Shown here: positions 61,246 through 64,000 of the stretch, piece by piece
Numbering within the stretch: position 1 is the first letter of the stretch
Layout of the letters: every line of letters begins with the position of its first letter
The notes under the pieces: model-generated
Database searches by the model: none
Seen by the model: the letters and a program-made list of their open reading frames with translations, nothing else
Told to the model about the DNA's origin: nothing
Translations under genes and position numbers: made by a program
Assembly (NCBI RefSeq): GCF_007859075.1
Contig: NZ_VOAK01000021.1
Location: forward strand, 124,001 to 188,000
Direction of reading: 5' to 3'
DNA from: Gemmobacter aquaticus
Lineage (GTDB): Bacteria > Pseudomonadota > Alphaproteobacteria > Rhodobacterales > Rhodobacteraceae
DNA: 64,000 bases

Positions 61246-62351
61246 TTGAAAGTCTTCCTCGGGTCGAAGGCATCACGCACGCCTTCAAATATGAAGACCA
61301 GAAGCGAAAGCATGATCGCGAAGGTGAAGAAAGCGGTAAAGGCCAGCCATGGCGCCTGAAGATTGTCCTTGGCCTGCTGGGTCAACTCTCCAAGGCTGGG
61401 GGCCGAAGCGGGCAGGCCAAAGCCAAGGAAATCGAGCATGGCCAGCGTGCCGATGGTGCCAGTGATCAGGAAGGGCAGCATGGTCAGGGTCGCGACCATG
61501 GCATTGGGCAGCACATGGCGGAAGATGATGACGCGGTCGGTGACACCAAGCGCCTTGGCCGCACGCACATATTCAAAATTGCGCGCCCGCAGGAACTCGG
61601 CCCGCACCACCCCGATCAGCGAGGTCCAGCCAAACACAACCATCAGCGCGACAAGCAGCCAGAAGTTCATCCGCCAGATCGCCGCGACGATGATGATGAC
61701 GTAAAGCGTGGGCGTCGCGCCCCATATCTCGATGACGCGCTGGAAGATCAGATCGACCCACCCGCCAAAATAGCCCTGCACCGCGCCCGCGGCGATGCCC
61801 ACGACCGAGGTCAGCAAGGTCACCACCAGCGCAAAGGTCACCGACAGGCGGAACCCGTAGATCACCCGCGCCAGCACATCGCGCGCGGTATCATCGGTAC
61901 CCAGCCAGTGCTGCGCGTCGGGCGCACTTGGCGCGGCGCCCCCGATGTCATTGATCGTGTTGAAGCTGTAGGGCACCGGTGCCCAGAGGATGAAGCCGCG
62001 ATTGACGGGCTGCCCCTCGACCGTGCCCTTGTCGCGCGCCTCGGCCAGAAAGCCCTCGGGGTCATCCCAGCAGGCCTGCGATCCGGCCGTCATGATCAGG
62101 CATTGCACCTCGGGGTCGCGATAGGCGGCCTCGGTCTGGAAGTCGCCGCCAAAGGCGGTTTCCGGGTAGAACCGCAGGAAGGGAACATGCCATTCGCCAT
62201 CAAAGCGCACCAGCAGCGGCTTGTCATTCGCAACCAGTTCCGCACAGAGCGAAATGCCGAACAGCACCGCAAAGATCCACAGCGACCACCACGCCCGACG
62301 GTTGGCCTTGAAGTTGCGCCAGCGGCGCTGGTTCAGGGGCGAAAGCGCCAT
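61242..62351 (-). CDS. yejE: ABC transporter permease, YejE-like
   Basis: A 369-residue inner-membrane permease. The long first periplasmic loop (about 38-165) includes the WHVPFLRFYPETAFGGDFQT segment seen in YejE. HWLGTDDTARDVLARVIYG precedes the transport helices. The EAA loop FEYVRAAKALGVTDRVIIFR lies around residues 255-275. Genes yejB and yejF flank it with 3-base gap and 4-base overlap. It contributes half of the pore for oligopeptide uptake. Confidence 0.92.
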   Translation of the reverse strand: MALSPLNQRRWRNFKANRRAWWSLWIFAVLFGISLCAELVANDKPLLVRFDGEWHVPFLRFYPETAFGGDFQTEAAYRDPEVQCLIMTAGSQACWDDPEGFLAEARDKGTVEGQPVNRGFILWAPVPYSFNTINDIGGAAPSAPDAQHWLGTDDTARDVLARVIYGFRLSVTFALVVTLLTSVVGIAAGAVQGYFGGWVDLIFQRVIEIWGATPTLYVIIIVAAIWRMNFWLLVALMVVFGWTSLIGVVRAEFLRARNFEYVRAAKALGVTDRVIIFRHVLPNAMVATLTMLPFLITGTIGTLAMLDFLGFGLPASAPSLGELTQQAKDNLQAPWLAFTAFFTFAIMLSLLVFIFEGVRDAFDPRKTFK

Positions 62352-62354
62352 AGC

Positions 62355-63512
62355 CTAGCCCCTCCCCTCAAAGTCGATGCGCGGATCGACGAACACATAC
62401 ATCATGTCCGACAGGATCCCCACGACCAGCCCCAGAAGGCTGAAGAAGAAGAGCGTGCCAAACAGCACCGGATAGTCGCGCGCGACTGCCGCCTCGAACC
62501 CCAGGCGGCCAAGGCCATCGAGCGAGAAGATCGTCTCGATGATCATCGACCCGCCAAAGAAGACACTGACGAATACCGCAGGAAAACCCGCGATCACGAT
62601 CAGCATGGCGTTGCGGAAGACATGGCCGTAAAGCACCCGACCTTCGGACAAGCCCTTGGCGCGGGCGGTCATCACGTACTGCTTGCGGATCTCGTCCAGG
62701 AAGCTGTTCTTGGTCAGCAGCGTCATCGTCGCAAAGCTGGAGATGGTCGAGGCGGTGATCGGCAAGACCATGTGCCACAGGTAGTCGGTGATCTTCTGCC
62801 ACCAGGGCAGCTCATTCCAGTTTTCCGACACGAGCCCCCGCAGCGGGAACCACTGGAAATACGACCCGCCCGCGAAGAGCACCATAAGCATGACCGCGAA
62901 CAGAAATCCCGGAATGGCATAACCCACGATGATCGCGCCCGAGGTCCAGGTATCAAAGGCCGTGCCGTCACGCACCGCCTTGCGGATACCGAGCGGGATG
63001 GAGATCAGATAGGCGATCAGCGTCGACCACAGGCCAAGCGAGATCGAGACCGGCATCTTTTCCAGCACCAGATCGACCACGCTGATCGACCGGAAGTAGC
63101 TGGTGCCGAAATCGAAGCGCAGATAGTTGCCCATCATGATCCAGAACCGCTCGATCATGCCGATGGTCTCTTTGCGGCACTCGGGCGCCGCGGTCGTGAC
63201 GGGTCCGGTGTAGCCCGCGTCGCAGACGATGCGGGCAAAGCCGAACTCGGCCTCAAGCTGGTCGATGAATTCGGGCGGCAGGCCACGGGCGCCGATATAG
63301 CCGCCGCTGTCCTGCGCACCGGCCTGTTCGGCGCCTGCGTCACCCGCCCCGCCTGCGACGCTCTTGAAGGCATCGCCCTGGCCTTCCAGCCGGGCCAGAA
63401 CCTGTTCAACCGGACCACCGGGCACGAATTGCGTCAGCGCGAAGTTGATCAGCATGATCCCGAACAACGTCGGGATGATCAGCAGCAACCTGCGAAGGAT
63501 ATAGGCGCCCAT
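62355..63512 (-). CDS. yejB: ABC transporter permease, YejB-like
   Basis: A 385-residue permease. The N-terminus [20 protein letters not shown] is typical of YejB. Between residues 48 and 85 there is a Gly/Ala/Gln-rich periplasmic stretch ([18 protein letters not shown]), making it somewhat longer than E. coli YejB. A cysteine pair in the periplasmic loop (about 97 and 112) flanks [10 protein letters not shown]. The EAA loop [20 protein letters not shown] is near 285-304. It follows the binding-protein gene by 22 bases. Confidence 0.92.
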   Translation of the reverse strand: MGAYILRRLLLIIPTLFGIMLINFALTQFVPGGPVEQVLARLEGQGDAFKSVAGGAGDAGAEQAGAQDSGGYIGARGLPPEFIDQLEAEFGFARIVCDAGYTGPVTTAAPECRKETIGMIERFWIMMGNYLRFDFGTSYFRSISVVDLVLEKMPVSISLGLWSTLIAYLISIPLGIRKAVRDGTAFDTWTSGAIIVGYAIPGFLFAVMLMVLFAGGSYFQWFPLRGLVSENWNELPWWQKITDYLWHMVLPITASTISSFATMTLLTKNSFLDEIRKQYVMTARAKGLSEGRVLYGHVFRNAMLIVIAGFPAVFVSVFFGGSMIIETIFSLDGLGRLGFEAAVARDYPVLFGTLFFFSLLGLVVGILSDMMYVFVDPRIDFEGRG

Positions 63513-63534
63513 GGGGTGCGTCTGCCTGCCCTGT

Positions 63535-64000
63535 TTACTTGATGGCGCCGGCGGATTTCAGTGCGGCGGCCTTGTCCGCGTCATACCACCAGAAATCCAG
63601 CTCGCCCAGTGCATAGGGCGGCAACGCCTCAGGGTGGGCATACATGTCATAGTAGGCGACGGTATGCGTGTTCTTGTACCATTGCGGTATCCAGAAGCGT
63701 TCGGCGCGCAGCACGCGATCAAGCGCCTTGGTAGCGATGGTCAGCTCGTCGTTCGAGCCGGCGGCCAGCACCGTGTCAATCAGACGGTCCACCGCGGGCG
63801 ATTGCAGACCCATCAGGTTGAAGGCCGACACATTCGCTGTCTCGGACCCGAAGTACTGCTTGAGTTCCGAGCCCGAGATATAGTTCGACCGCGCATTGCC
63901 GGTGATCAGGTCAAAGTCATAGGCGGGCGGGCGGGTGCGGCTTTCCATCTGTGCCGGATCGACCTTGGTGTTCAGCGCATCGATGCCAAGTGCGCGCAGG
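63535..64000 (-). CDS. yejA: ABC transporter substrate-binding protein, YejA-like (partial, C-terminal part)
   Basis: Only the last 154 codons are in the window; the gene continues past the right edge. The segment [20 protein letters not shown], then [20 protein letters not shown] and a terminal [19 protein letters not shown], matches the C-terminus of YejA-type family-5 solute-binding proteins. Its position before yejB-yejE-yejF confirms the assignment. It should bind oligopeptides in the periplasm. Confidence 0.9.
   Translation of the reverse strand, partial: LRALGIDALNTKVDPAQMESRTRPPAYDFDLITGNARSNYISGSELKQYFGSETANVSAFNLMGLQSPAVDRLIDTVLAAGSNDELTIATKALDRVLRAERFWIPQWYKNTHTVAYYDMYAHPEALPPYALGELDFWWYDADKAAALKSAGAIK

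Noticed and set aside
1-64000. CRISPR arrays, insertion sequences, prophage, integrase or toxin-antitoxin genes
   Set aside because: No regularly spaced repeats, transposase motifs or terminal inverted repeats were seen. The gene content is conserved chromosomal.

Overview
The window is a GC-rich, densely packed chromosomal segment of an alphaproteobacterium, almost certainly Rhodobacterales (Rhodobacter/Paracoccus-like). Four things point there: the order hemN(hemZ)-fnrL-usp-ccoNOQP near ccoGHIS, which I recall from Rhodobacter sphaeroides; an RpoHII-type heat-shock sigma factor; the gshB-yraN-rsmI-lpoA-like block; and an intergenic element of the CCCGGGATATTTGG type typical of the family. 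I see no phage, transposase, integrase or CRISPR array. Nearly all the genes are housekeeping or respiratory.

Region by region: (1) 1-6 kb: a peptide/opine-type ABC importer operon ending in an amidohydrolase cut by the window edge, then an AbrB-type membrane protein divergent from a GntR/FCD regulator. (2) 6-12 kb: a hotdog thioesterase, a CPBP membrane protease, an elongator tRNA-Met, a lone hydantoinase-A protein, argE and a secreted unknown. (3) 12-19 kb: an FtsX/ATPase exporter pair with tesA, a PBP5-type carboxypeptidase with a SPOR tail, a HAD hydrolase and clpS. (4) 19-30 kb: an rsmC-like methyltransferase, a catalytically degenerate SDR, hemF, an aminotransferase, the dctBD two-component system with dctA, and hemE divergent from hemC. 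(5) 30-45 kb: yqgE, a stand-alone DsbD-alpha/ScsB-like protein, coaBC, rpoH2, cobU and a phosphatase, a GST with a TRASH-like tail, comM, gshB, yraN, rsmI, an LpoA-like lipoprotein, glnD and murJ. (6) 45-58.4 kb: the cbb3 oxidase assembly operon ccoGHIS, structural operon ccoNOQP, a universal stress protein, fnrL and anaerobic coproporphyrinogen oxidase hemN. (7) 58.4-64 kb: a glycosyltransferase and a YejABEF-type importer whose binding-protein gene runs off the end.

The unifying theme of the right half is low-oxygen respiration. Five FNR boxes (TTGAY-N4-RTCAA) lie upstream of ccoG, between ccoN and usp (two), between fnrL and hemN, and one orphan box lies at 50549-50562. The orphan box sits exactly where it would drive a short minus-strand RNA with two stem-loops and a U-rich terminator (about 50514-50437). 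I regard this candidate FnrL-dependent small RNA as the most novel element here. Heme supply (hemF, hemE, hemC, hemN), oxidase assembly and the oxygen sensor are thus clustered. A second notable point is that the DctD activator has no recognisable GAFTGA sigma-54 contact loop, and no -24/-12 promoter is visible before dctA.

Start codons were often moved downstream of the longest frame to match a Shine-Dalgarno sequence or signal peptide. These choices are inferences from sequence only.
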